Of a stretch of 64,000 nucleotides of DNA, positions 41,286 through 49,208 are shown piece after piece. Numbering within the stretch: position 1 is the first letter of the stretch; the number at the start of each line of letters is the position of its first letter. A model generated the notes under the pieces. The model ran no database searches. It was not told the origin of the DNA and saw nothing but the letters and a program-made list of their open reading frames with translations. A program made the translations under genes and the position numbers. Source of the stretch: an uncultured bacterium (lineage in GTDB: Bacteria; Cyanobacteriota; Vampirovibrionia; Gastranaerophilales; Gastranaerophilaceae); NCBI GenBank assembly GCA_949284415.1, contig CASDVM010000012.1:1-64000 (forward strand), in the 5' to 3' direction.

Positions 41286-41804
41286 ATGATAATAACAGCA
41301 GGCAAGTTTAAAGGTCAAAAAATAACAGCTCCCGATGAAAGTATTACAAGACCCACTCTTTCAAAAGTAAGAATGAGTATTTTTAATACGTTACAGTCAA
41401 TGATTGATTTTGAAGGGAGTTCTTTTCTTGACATGTTCGCCGGCTCCGGAATTATGGGATTGGAAGCACTCTCAAGAGGTTTTTCAAATGCGTGCGCAAT
41501 CGAAAAAAATTCAAAAGCATTTCAGATAATAAAAGCGAACTTTAAACGATTCTCACCGCCGCCAGAACTTATCAAAGGCGACAGTTTGAAAGTTGTACCG
41601 ACATTACAAAAAAATTTTGACGTTATATATATTGATCCTCCGTACTTCTCAGGGATTTATGAAGAAAGTCTCGATGCAGTCAAAAATATTTCAAACGGAG
41701 TTGTAATATTAGAACACATTATTGATATTGAGTTTAAAGACTTTGAATCGATAAAACAAAAAAAATACGGTAATAAATTAATTACATTTTTAAGAAAAAA
41801 TTAA
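41286..41804 (+). CDS. rsmD: 16S rRNA (guanine966-N2)-methyltransferase RsmD
   Basis: A 172-residue Rossmann methyltransferase. ITAGKFKGQKI is the N-terminal RNA-binding start, RPTLSKVRMSIFNTL is the conserved RsmD element, SFLDMFAGSGIMGLEALSRG binds SAM, and YIDPPYFSG is the catalytic DPPY. It methylates G966 of 16S rRNA. There is no Shine-Dalgarno; a TAAAAT lies 7 nt before the ATG, suggesting a leaderless transcript. It is divergent from fixC. Confidence 0.94.
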   Translation: MIITAGKFKGQKITAPDESITRPTLSKVRMSIFNTLQSMIDFEGSSFLDMFAGSGIMGLEALSRGFSNACAIEKNSKAFQIIKANFKRFSPPPELIKGDSLKVVPTLQKNFDVIYIDPPYFSGIYEESLDAVKNISNGVVILEHIIDIEFKDFESIKQKKYGNKLITFLRKN

Positions 41805-41835
41805 AAAAGCGGTATCATTTACAGATACCGCTTTT
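41805..41835. terminator. Bidirectional terminator between rsmD and hup
   Basis: AAAAGCGGTATC pairs perfectly with GATACCGCTTTT around ATTTACA, one base after the rsmD stop and between convergent genes. Confidence 0.88.
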
Positions 41836-41856
41836 AAAATATTTTGTTCAAAAAAC

Positions 41857-42129
41857 TTATTTAACAAGTTCTTTGAATTTTTTACCTGCTGAGAAAGCAG
41901 GAACAGTTTTAGCAGCGATTTTCAAAGGAGCGCCTGTTTGAGGATTTCTTCCTGTTCTGGCAGCTCTTTTGCGCGGTTCAAATGTACCGAAACCAACAAG
42001 AGTAACTTTTTTACCTTTAGAAACTGTTTTTTCAATAGTTTCTAAAGTAGCTGCAATAATGTCAGCAGTAGCTTTTTGTGAAACTTTTGCTTTTTTAGAT
42101 ACTTCTTTTACCAATTCTTCTTTGTTCAT
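41857..42129 (-). CDS. hup: HU-family DNA-binding protein
   Basis: A 90-residue HU protein. MNKEELVKEVSKKAKVSQK begins the helical dimerisation part, and the signature GFGTFEPRKRAARTGRNPQT marks the DNA-binding arm. It is a nucleoid-associated protein. I start at ATG 42129 behind GGAGGTTCTTA; the frame is open further upstream but without a ribosome site. Full-length and canonical. Confidence 0.97.
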   Translation of the reverse strand: MNKEELVKEVSKKAKVSQKATADIIAATLETIEKTVSKGKKVTLVGFGTFEPRKRAARTGRNPQTGAPLKIAAKTVPAFSAGKKFKELVK

Positions 42130-42327
42130 TAAGAACCTCCTTTTTTCCTTGTGCATACAGCAATGAAACCATCTCTCTTCCGCATGCTTTTCTTTCGACA
42201 AAATTTATTATAGCATTTTATTTCAATTTGGCAAGTGTTTTTCAAAAAAAAATTATAAATTTTGTATTATATTCTTGATTTCAAGAGTTCTAAAGAAGCT
42301 AAAGAGCTAAATATCAAGCATTTATGG

Positions 42328-43200
42328 TTAATTGTAAGATTTAGAATCGACACGGGCAAATTTAACATCTTTATAAAAATATTGTAAAATTTGATAAGCA
42401 TTATACCCCTGTTTTGCCAGATTATTTGCACCGTGCTGAGACATTCCGACCCCATGCCCGTTTTTGCGGACATTATCATCAAATGAAGGAACAGAACGTA
42501 AGTAAGGCAAATCTGCTCCCCAGCCGCCTGCCGTTGTCTGACCGCCTGCAGATGCGGAATAATATGCATTAATAACTTTCATATTATAGGTTAAAACAAT
42601 TCCTTTAGTCTCATCTACAGCGTAATTTGTATCAGCCGTTTCTTTCGATGCACCGCCGTAAGCCTGATCTTCAGGGGTATCTTTAAGGTCATAACCGTAT
42701 TTTGCGCGTTTCCCGAGATTTGCAAGCGCGTAACTTCTTGCAGCAATTGCCTGAGCCTTATGAGCTTCCGTTTCCCAGCCTGTCGGCATTTCTGAGGGTA
42801 CTACTCCTTTTATATAATCTTCCAGCGGGACATTATTAATAACAGTTAATTTACCGTTTTTATTCTGTATCATTATGATGCCCCTGTACCACTTGCTTTT
42901 TGCACTGACAAATCCCGGAGCGGTAGTTTTAATTACAATATTATCGGAATTTATTTTGTAATATTTACCGTTATAACGGATAGCCATAAGATTATGATAA
43001 GGCTTTATTTCGTAGCCTTTCATAGCCTCAAGATCACATACGCTGTGATTTGTGTTTGCATCAATTATTACACCTTTTACGGATGTTCCGATTCCTGCGG
43101 ACTGAACATCTGTCTGAAGTCCTATTTTTATTGCAAAACAGGGATTTGCAATAAATTGCGTTAAAAATAATATTGAAAATGTTATAAAAATCTTCTTCAC
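42328..43200 (-). CDS. Shortened SpoIID/LytB-domain protein
   Basis: A 290-residue exported protein. From GTG 43200 the signal peptide is MKKIFITFSILFLTQFIANP, ending CFA. The SpoIID core VPLEDYIKGVVPSEMPTGW, AHKAQAIAARSYA and YYSASAGGQTT is intact, as is the GHGVGMSQHGANNLA end. The ~70-100 residues normally between these halves are absent: LPYLRSVPSFDDN runs straight into GHGVGM. SpoIID enzymes are peptidoglycan lytic transglycosylases; loss of this stretch may change activity. The GTG lies 7 nt after a TATAAT, so the transcript may be leaderless; an upstream ATG at 43221 is also in frame. Confidence 0.82.
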   Translation of the reverse strand: MKKIFITFSILFLTQFIANPCFAIKIGLQTDVQSAGIGTSVKGVIIDANTNHSVCDLEAMKGYEIKPYHNLMAIRYNGKYYKINSDNIVIKTTAPGFVSAKSKWYRGIIMIQNKNGKLTVINNVPLEDYIKGVVPSEMPTGWETEAHKAQAIAARSYALANLGKRAKYGYDLKDTPEDQAYGGASKETADTNYAVDETKGIVLTYNMKVINAYYSASAGGQTTAGGWGADLPYLRSVPSFDDNVRKNGHGVGMSQHGANNLAKQGYNAYQILQYFYKDVKFARVDSKSYN

Positions 43201-43235
43201 ATAGTTAATTATAACACACAAGTTTAAAAAAGGGA

Positions 43236-43913
43236 TTAGGTCATGCGATTGATTTTTTGGTTTACGGCATCTTCTTTTCGGGGCTTTGTTTCAGGTTCTT
43301 TTTCCTGTGTTTTCATTCCAAGATTTGCTTTAACGCGTTTTGAAATATCTTTGCCGAGGTTCTGTCCTAATGCATAAGATGACATAGATCCGCCGACAAA
43401 AACAAGACCTTTTAAAATTGCGCCTGTTTTGCCTTTGAGTTTATGTTTTTCGAGATATTCAAACACGGGTTTTATATATTTTTTATCAGAAGCTTTTGCA
43501 ATCAAATCTTTGCAGGTCTTTGAATTAACAGCTTTATCATAATGAAGTTTTATTAAACCTTCGCCTGCAAACATCGCAGATAATGCAGCAGCTTCCGTCA
43601 CTCCCGTACCTACTTTATCATCTGACATAACCGTTTTCACAACACCTGACACACAAATCAGAGGATTTACGTTGTTAACGGCAAACTGTGTAGCTTTGCC
43701 TGCATATTCAAACATTTTGTTTTGTTTCGCTAGATTTGAAAATACACTAAGTGTACTTCTTGCAGCATTCGCAGCCAGACCGTCATATTTTGCGACCTCC
43801 TGAACAAGTCCTGCAGTCTGTCCTAATGTAACAGCACTTCTGCCGATTTCGCCATTCTTAGTCTTATCGGCATTACGGTATGCAAATATTCCTGATGCTA
43901 CTGCACTGAACAC
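43236..43913 (-). CDS. Hypothetical Ala/Gly-rich protein
   Basis: A 225-residue protein starting MFSAVASGIFAYRNADKTKNG. It is predicted mostly helical with weakly hydrophobic segments (NPLICVSGVVKTVM; LKGLVFVGGSMSSYALGQNLG) and a charged C-terminus (QEKEPETKPRKED). No signal peptide or known domain. GGTGAATT precedes the ATG. I have the impression that similar proteins recur in this lineage, unverified. Confidence 0.68.
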   Translation of the reverse strand: MFSAVASGIFAYRNADKTKNGEIGRSAVTLGQTAGLVQEVAKYDGLAANAARSTLSVFSNLAKQNKMFEYAGKATQFAVNNVNPLICVSGVVKTVMSDDKVGTGVTEAAALSAMFAGEGLIKLHYDKAVNSKTCKDLIAKASDKKYIKPVFEYLEKHKLKGKTGAILKGLVFVGGSMSSYALGQNLGKDISKRVKANLGMKTQEKEPETKPRKEDAVNQKINRMT

Positions 43914-44078
43914 TATAATTCACCTTTATAAACTACACTACATTTATATAAAGTAATTTTTTCCATAAAAATTGACTGAAAACTTCAAAAATTTACAATT
44001 GTAACAAAAAATATTGAACAAAATAATTTATAACATCGTTATATTGATAATAGAAAAAAAACTGGTATAATAATTATT

Positions 44079-44663
44079 ATGAAAAAATTTTTACTAATCC
44101 TCGCGCTAATCATAATGCCTTATTGTGCACATACGGCAGAGCTTCCTAATGTGCAGATTAATCTGAGAGATTACCATGGAATTATTATCCCTGAGGGGAC
44201 TTTTGTTCCAGTTATGAATACTCAGGAAATTTCAACACAAAGCTGCGATGAAGGTTACAAAGTAAAATTTATATGCACAAATGACCTGTTTCTTCATGAT
44301 ACAAATATTATTCCGAAAGATACGGAATTTTACGGATATATAGAAAAGATTAATTCCCCAATTATAGGGACAAATGCATCTATGAAAATAAAAATCACAA
44401 AAATGGTTTATACAGACGGCTATGAAGTTCCCGTGAGAGGTTATCTTTATACATCAAATGATAATTTATTCGGAGGCGGAATTTCAGAACCTGCCAAATA
44501 TGTAAGGATTGCACAAAGACAGCAAAAAGTAAAAAAAACAACCCTTCAGGCGCGTCCTTCTTATGAAAGAAAAATGGGAACGCACACAACAATAGCACCA
44601 GGGTCAAATGAGCTTATAATACTTACATCTCCTGTGTGGATTACTCACACCTTAACAAATTGA
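44079..44663 (+). CDS. Periplasmic protein with VirB10/TrbI-like beta region
   Basis: A 194-residue exported protein (signal MKKFLLILALIIMPYCAHT). The mature part has IPEGTFVPVMNTQEIST, then a stretch like 'G-x-I-x-x-I...MKIKITKMVYTDGYEVPVRG', resembling the beta-rich C-terminal part of VirB10/TrbI. The next gene has the same layout. An extended -10 TGGTATAAT lies 7 nt before the ATG without a Shine-Dalgarno, another leaderless-type start. It opens the Ton-motor locus. Function unknown. Confidence 0.7.
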   Translation: MKKFLLILALIIMPYCAHTAELPNVQINLRDYHGIIIPEGTFVPVMNTQEISTQSCDEGYKVKFICTNDLFLHDTNIIPKDTEFYGYIEKINSPIIGTNASMKIKITKMVYTDGYEVPVRGYLYTSNDNLFGGGISEPAKYVRIAQRQQKVKKTTLQARPSYERKMGTHTTIAPGSNELIILTSPVWITHTLTN

Positions 44664-44689
44664 CTTAATATAAATTGTGAAATAAAATG

Positions 44690-44876
44690 AAAAGAAAGGA
44701 GATTACGAAAGTTTCTAAAACAAAAAAGATGCGAGGGGAAAGAGATGCTGAAACGAGTTCGGCAGGACGGGAGTACCCGAGTGCATTGACCGAATGAAGC
44801 GATAATACAATATATAAAAAGGTTAATGCAAAACTATAAAAAGCGCCGCTTAGAAGTCGTAAGCTATGGTATAAAA
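44690..44876 (+). repeat. Ton-locus intergenic repeat, copy A
   Basis: A ~185-nt non-coding unit: AGAAAGGAGATTACGAAAG start, GATGCGAGGGGAAAGAGATG and GCTGAAACGAGTTCGGCAGG core, CGGGAGTACCCG hairpin, GTGCATTGACCGAAT, and GCTTAGAAGTCGTAAGC hairpin then TATGGTATAAA. It ends directly before the ribosome site of the gene at 44892. The GAGATGCTGAAACGAGTTC part resembles the CTGAAA...TTCAG repeats at 19580 and 21153. Confidence 0.8.
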
Positions 44877-44891
44877 AACGAAAGGGATTTT

Positions 44892-45635
44892 ATGAGAAAA
44901 AAATACGGATTAATCTTAACAGCAATAATTTTATCTGCAGGTATTGCAAATGCTGCGCCCAATTACAGTGTACAACAGCAGACGCCTGCTCCTTCATATC
45001 AACAGAATTATTATCCCGTACAAACTTTAAGCGGCAACCAGACTCTGAAAGGAAGCGTTGTAACAGTCCCTGCAGGTCAGAAAGTTCCTGTAGTTGTAAC
45101 AACACCCATAAGTTCCGCTAACATGATAACGGGTCAAAATGTAACGGTAGCTTTAGGCTCGGATTTTTACTATAACGGAAATCTTATAGCTCCTGCAGGG
45201 AGTTCGGTTACAGGAACAGCAATAGAAGTTTCCAAAGCAAAACACGGAAGTCTTAACGGCAAACTGCTTTTAAGATTTACACAGATAACAACACCTTACG
45301 GACTTCAAATACCTATTTCCGCAGTTGTTAAAACAAATGATAATACAGGGGTTCTTATTGGCGGAACAAAACTTGATGTAGCAAAAGATTACGGGAAAGA
45401 TCTTGCAGTCGGAGCAGGCGCAGGAGCTTTAGCAGGGGTTATAATATCCCCCCTTGCAGGCGGTGATATAGGAAAAGGAACCGCGCTTGCAACAGCGGTA
45501 GGTGCCGGCGGCGGACTTGTCAAATCAATCTGGGATAAAGGTAATGATGTTGAAATTCCCGCAAATTCTGCTATAGAACTTGTTCTTACCCAGCCGATTA
45601 CCGTTAACCCCGCAATGTTTAATAACAATTATTAG
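44892..45635 (+). CDS. Periplasmic protein with TrbI-like region and glycine-zipper segment
   Basis: A 247-residue exported protein from ATG 44892 (AAAGGGA upstream; signal MRKKYGLILTAIILSAGIANA). A Gln/Tyr/Pro-rich stretch precedes VTVPAGQKVPVVVTTPISS, then LLLRFTQITTPYGLQIPISA. A glycine-rich segment (VGAGAGALAGVIISPLAG) resembles glycine-zipper membrane helices. It is similar in layout to the gene at 44079. Its place ahead of tonB-exbB-exbD suggests an envelope role. The upstream in-frame extension lies in repeat copy A and is not coding. Confidence 0.75.
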   Translation: MRKKYGLILTAIILSAGIANAAPNYSVQQQTPAPSYQQNYYPVQTLSGNQTLKGSVVTVPAGQKVPVVVTTPISSANMITGQNVTVALGSDFYYNGNLIAPAGSSVTGTAIEVSKAKHGSLNGKLLLRFTQITTPYGLQIPISAVVKTNDNTGVLIGGTKLDVAKDYGKDLAVGAGAGALAGVIISPLAGGDIGKGTALATAVGAGGGLVKSIWDKGNDVEIPANSAIELVLTQPITVNPAMFNNNY

Positions 45636-45713
45636 AAAGTCGGGCAATAATTTTATTTTTGTTTTAAAATAAAATTAACACATAAGAAACAGATACCGGG
45701 GAAAAATAAAATA

Positions 45714-46898
45714 ATGTCCTTATTAGGAAAATACACAGAAAATTTTATAGAAGATGATGAGCAGGAAAAAAATACAGGTTACACAACACCTGCTGTATTA
45801 AAAGACGATGAAGACATAAGTCTGAAAAAATCAATACTGATATCGGCAATTCTTCATCCTACAGCAATAGGTGTGTGGGCGCTTATAGTTCTTATACTGG
45901 GGATGCTCGGAATTACGCTGACAATCTTTGATAAACCAAAGCCAAAAATGAACGATATAGAATTTGTTCTGGTTGACAAAGAAGAAACACCTATAAATCC
46001 GAAAACGCCGTACAGAGCAGATATAAATTCACGCGCCGGCGGTCATCATGATCCCACAAGAAAAGTTTCAATGCCTTCACCTGCTCCCGGAGCTCCTAAA
46101 CAGTCAGCTCCGGCAAAAAAAGCAGCACCTGCAAAACCTGCAATGCAAAATCCATTGCAAAAAATAGTTAAACAGGTTACAGAACAGGTACAAACTCCGG
46201 CACCCAAAAAGACCGCACAGCAGCCTGCCCCCGGGCCTAAAAAACCTCAAGCGGCAAAGCCTGCACCTCCGACAGCCAGACCGTCAATTAAACCGCCGAC
46301 TACACCAAGACCTGTCGCAAAACCGTCAAGTCCTTTCGCTGTTCCGGTACCTAAAGGCGGAACAGGTTCAGGAAGGTACACAACAGGTCCAATAAGCGGT
46401 TCCGGAACATCTGCAAAAGGAGGAGGAGGAGGCAGTACAGCATCTTCAGGCAGAGGCAGCGGTGCACCCGCTCCATCACTTGCCCCGACAGGCGGATCAG
46501 GCAGCAAACTTGCCAAAGGCGGTGGCGGAGGAACCGGCGGTTACGGAAACCCAGGGCCGGGAAATCCGAACGGAAGACCGGGAATTGATGCAATAAGAGA
46601 ACCTGATTTCGGTCCTTACATGAGAGAACTCCAAAGACGCATAAAAATGAACTGGGATCCCCCAAAAGGAAACGAAAGTAAACGCGTTGTACTGCTGTTT
46701 AAAATTGCAAAGGACGGAAGATTACTTTCCTGCAGTGTATTCAAATCATCAGGACTTCCGGGAGCTGATAAAGCCGCAATAAATGCCGTTCAGGCGACAG
46801 CACCTTTCAGACCGCTTCCTGCAGAATTCAAAGGTTCAAGTATTGATATTCAATTTACATTCGACTACAACGTATTTGGAGCATCAGGATACAATTAG
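45714..46898 (+). CDS. tonB: TonB/TolA-like energy transducer
   Basis: A 394-residue TonB-like protein with an N-terminal cytoplasmic part of ~35 residues, a TM anchor at about 36-68, an Ala/Pro/Lys and Gly-rich spacer (about 95-285) and a TonB C-terminal domain (YMRELQRRIKMNWDPPKGN; VVLLFKIAKDGRLLSCSVFK; FRPLPAEFKGSSIDIQFTF). It transmits proton-motive energy from ExbB/ExbD to outer-membrane receptors, or acts TolA-like in envelope constriction. exbB and two exbD genes follow, so this is the canonical Ton/Tol motor of the window. Confidence 0.9.
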   Translation: MSLLGKYTENFIEDDEQEKNTGYTTPAVLKDDEDISLKKSILISAILHPTAIGVWALIVLILGMLGITLTIFDKPKPKMNDIEFVLVDKEETPINPKTPYRADINSRAGGHHDPTRKVSMPSPAPGAPKQSAPAKKAAPAKPAMQNPLQKIVKQVTEQVQTPAPKKTAQQPAPGPKKPQAAKPAPPTARPSIKPPTTPRPVAKPSSPFAVPVPKGGTGSGRYTTGPISGSGTSAKGGGGGSTASSGRGSGAPAPSLAPTGGSGSKLAKGGGGGTGGYGNPGPGNPNGRPGIDAIREPDFGPYMRELQRRIKMNWDPPKGNESKRVVLLFKIAKDGRLLSCSVFKSSGLPGADKAAINAVQATAPFRPLPAEFKGSSIDIQFTFDYNVFGASGYN

Positions 46899-46937
46899 AG
46901 GTCAGGAGGGCAAGCAAAAGATAAATTCTTAATAAAC

Positions 46938-47064
46938 AGATGCGAGGGAAAAGAGATGCTGAAACAAGTTCGGCAGGACGGGAGTACCCGAGTGCATTGA
47001 CCAAATAAAGCGATATATATAAAAATAAAAACGCAACTTAGAAAGTCGTAAGCTATGGTATAAA
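46938..47064 (+). repeat. Ton-locus intergenic repeat, copy B
   Basis: Shares GATGCGAGGGAAAAGAGATG, CGGCAGGACGGGAGTACCCG, AGTGCATTGACC and CTTAGAAAGTCGTAAGCTAT with copy A, with a shorter 5' end. It lies between tonB and exbB and stops 22 nt before the exbB ATG. A GGTCAGGAGGGCA purine stretch precedes it. Confidence 0.8.
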
Positions 47065-47086
47065 AGAAAAAAGAGAGGATAAATAT

Positions 47087-47737
47087 ATGGGACTATTATT
47101 AGAATCAATCAAAATGGACTGGCCGGTATTACTGCCGATATTAATCTGCTCGATACTGGTTGTAGCCGTTGTAATCAACAGATTTTCTTTTTACAGAAAA
47201 AACAAAAGAGATGTTGTTCTTTTTATTCCCAGATTACAGAAAGAACTTGTAAAAAACAATCTTGACGGCGCACAAAATCTTGCCGTACAATGCGGAGGCG
47301 TAATCGGAGAAGTTACGGAAGAAGCTGTAAGAATATTTTCCGAACAAAAGAGCGGTTTTTCACGTTCTTTTGACATTGCTGCATCTCTGGCTTCAAGAAA
47401 ATTGGAAAGTCATTTGACTATTTTAGGTACAATCGGAGGCGTTGCACCGTTTTTAGGTTTGTTCGGAACAGTTGTGAGAATTCTTTTCACATTCCAGGAT
47501 CTTGCTTCTCAAGGCAACCAGTCAGCGGCAGTAGCATCAGGTATTGCATCAGCATTAATTGCTACAGCCTTCGGTCTTGGCGTTGCAATTGTTGCGGTTA
47601 TATTCTACAACTCTTTCCAATCAATTGTAAAACGGTACGAAGATGACTTCCAGTTAATCAAATTGCTTTTCTTAAGCTTTGTAGATTCTAACGATGAATC
47701 GACAACACCGAGCAATGCAAATATATCGCTGTCATAA
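47087..47737 (+). CDS. exbB: ExbB/TolQ/MotA-family proton channel protein
   Basis: A 216-residue inner-membrane protein with three TM segments (LLPILICSILVVAVVINRF; SHLTILGTIGGVAPFLGLFG; ALIATAFGLGVAIVAVIFYN). The signature SALIATAFGLGVAI is typical of ExbB/TolQ. With ExbD it forms the proton-driven stator that powers TonB. GAGAGGATAAATAT precedes the ATG, just after repeat copy B. Normal length. Confidence 0.93.
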   Translation: MGLLLESIKMDWPVLLPILICSILVVAVVINRFSFYRKNKRDVVLFIPRLQKELVKNNLDGAQNLAVQCGGVIGEVTEEAVRIFSEQKSGFSRSFDIAASLASRKLESHLTILGTIGGVAPFLGLFGTVVRILFTFQDLASQGNQSAAVASGIASALIATAFGLGVAIVAVIFYNSFQSIVKRYEDDFQLIKLLFLSFVDSNDESTTPSNANISLS

Positions 47738-47775
47738 GCAAGTATTACGCAGGTTTCTTAAGCAAACGCAGAACA

Positions 47776-47997
47776 ATAAAAAGCGCCGCTTAGAAAGTCG
47801 TAAGTTGTGGTATAAAAAAAAGAAAGGAGATTACGAAGGTTTCTTAAGCAAAAAAGGTGCGAGGGAAAAGAGATGCTGAAACGAGTTCGGCAGAACGAGA
47901 GTACCCGAGTGCATTGACCGAATAAACAATATATAAAAAAGGTTAATGCAAAACTATAAAAAGCGCCGCTTAGAAAGTCGTAAGCTGTGGTATAAAA
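47776..47997 (+). repeat. Ton-locus repeat, partial copy plus copy C
   Basis: A 3' fragment (AAAAAGCGCCGCTTAGAAAG and TCGTAAGTTGTGG, 47776-47817) directly precedes a full copy (47819-47997) whose ends match copy A. Copy C carries changes that break one arm of the inner hairpin (CGAG instead of CGGG). It ends TATAAA-ATGG at the first ExbD gene. Adjacent 3' ends suggest tandem duplication. Confidence 0.78.
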
Positions 47998-48446
47998 TGG
48001 CAATGAAAACAAATAAGGGTAAGGAAGCCCTGTTTACGGAAATAAATATAACACCTTTGACGGATATTTTTCTTGTACTGTTAATCATTATGATGGTTGT
48101 AGCTCCGACATTCCAGTCAAATGATACGTCAATAACAGTACCTGAAATTAACAGCGGAATTTCTATTGAACAGCATAATGCTACTGTTTCCGTAACAAAA
48201 GAAGGACAGATGTTTCTTAACGGCAATCCCGTAACAGAAGAAAATTTGACAAATGAGCTGATAACATTAAAACCGCAACTTGAAAAACCTGAACTTGTCG
48301 TAAAAGCTGATGAAAAAGTTAAAAGCGCAAAAATTATGGAAATAATGAATTCCGCACAGGACGCAGAATACAAAAAACTTATAGTAGCCGGCGAACCTTT
48401 GAGCAAAAAGGAACAACAAAAGCTAAAAGACGGTAAGAAGATATAA
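47997..48446 (+). CDS. exbD: ExbD/TolR-family protein 1
   Basis: A 149-residue ExbD. The TM segment contains the proton-carrying Asp in INITPLTDIFLVLLIIMMVVAP. The periplasmic domain (ITVPEINSGISIEQHNATVS; VVKADEKVKSAKIMEIMNSA) is normal, with a lysine-rich tail. I start at ATG 47997; a second ATG two codons later is equally possible, and no strong Shine-Dalgarno is visible. It directly follows repeat copy C. A second exbD follows after 52 nt. Confidence 0.9.
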   Translation: MAMKTNKGKEALFTEINITPLTDIFLVLLIIMMVVAPTFQSNDTSITVPEINSGISIEQHNATVSVTKEGQMFLNGNPVTEENLTNELITLKPQLEKPELVVKADEKVKSAKIMEIMNSAQDAEYKKLIVAGEPLSKKEQQKLKDGKKI

Positions 48447-48498
48447 AAATAGAAGTTCAGAAGGCAAGAAGGCAGGCTTAATAAAAATTGGAGAAAAT

Positions 48499-48888
48499 AT
48501 GGCACGAAACAGAGATACATTCAACGAAATAAATATAACACCTTTGACAGATATCTTTCTTGTACTGTTAATCATTATGATGGTGATAGCTCCAATGCTT
48601 GACCAGCAGGGATTAAACCTTACCGTTCCTGAAAATGCGGCGCAGGAACAGGTGCAGAAAGAATCCAAAATTATGACAATAATGGTTGATGCCTCTGACA
48701 AATTTTACCTTGACGGAATGGAAATTCCATCAGAAAAACTTGAAAGCACAATAAAATCACAGGCAAAAGAGTACCCTGACGGGCTTTTAATCAGAACTGA
48801 CGCAGACTCCTCTCACGGCGCTATGGTTAAAGTTATGGACAGCGCAAGAAATTCCGGAATTACAAGCATTTCGGTTGATTCTATTTAA
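48499..48888 (+). CDS. exbD: ExbD/TolR-family protein 2
   Basis: A 129-residue ExbD paralog. It starts MARNRDTFNEINITPLTDIF with the conserved Asp in the TM segment LVLLIIMMVIAP, and ends SGITSISVDSI. GGAGAAAAT precedes the ATG. Two adjacent exbD genes are common where the stator has two different ExbD chains. The TM blocks of the two genes are nearly identical in DNA (about 48032-48090 and 48525-48590), which may allow gene conversion. Confidence 0.93.
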   Translation: MARNRDTFNEINITPLTDIFLVLLIIMMVIAPMLDQQGLNLTVPENAAQEQVQKESKIMTIMVDASDKFYLDGMEIPSEKLESTIKSQAKEYPDGLLIRTDADSSHGAMVKVMDSARNSGITSISVDSI

Positions 48889-49064
48889 ACATTCCAGGAT
48901 GGATTTTCACCGTCAGCAACTTCAAAGAATTTTTGCATTCTTTCAGATACCGATTTATCCTCTTTTTGCGGAAAGACACTGTTAGGCTTTGTCATATCCG
49001 TTTTTGCCATAGCATCAAGTTTGTTAACTTTTTCTTTAATTGTTTCAATATTTATTATTTTCAT
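48885..49064 (-). CDS. Small hypothetical protein, 59 aa
   Basis: A charged, soluble small protein (MKIINIETIKEKVNKLDAMA, then an NSVFPQKEDKSVSERMQKFF segment). The last base of its stop overlaps the convergent exbD2 stop. GAGAGAG lies upstream of ATG 49064; a longer frame upstream lacks a start signal. No domain recognised; moderate doubt that it is expressed. Confidence 0.5.
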   Translation of the reverse strand: MKIINIETIKEKVNKLDAMAKTDMTKPNSVFPQKEDKSVSERMQKFFEVADGENPSWNV

Positions 49065-49208
49065 ATTTTTCGCTCTCTCATATATATAAAAAAATTGCAG
49101 AACATAAGATTTCAAAAAAACTTATTTTTGTTTACAAATTTAACAATTTTTGTACTTTTGAGTTATAATAAAAAAGTTAAAACATATTGACAGAAGAGAG
49201 GTATTTTA

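Noticed and set aside
44690-44876. Ton-locus repeat as a riboswitch
   Set aside because: Copies B and C carry changes that break the stems without compensation, and it precedes unrelated genes; it behaves like a repeat, not a conserved sensor.
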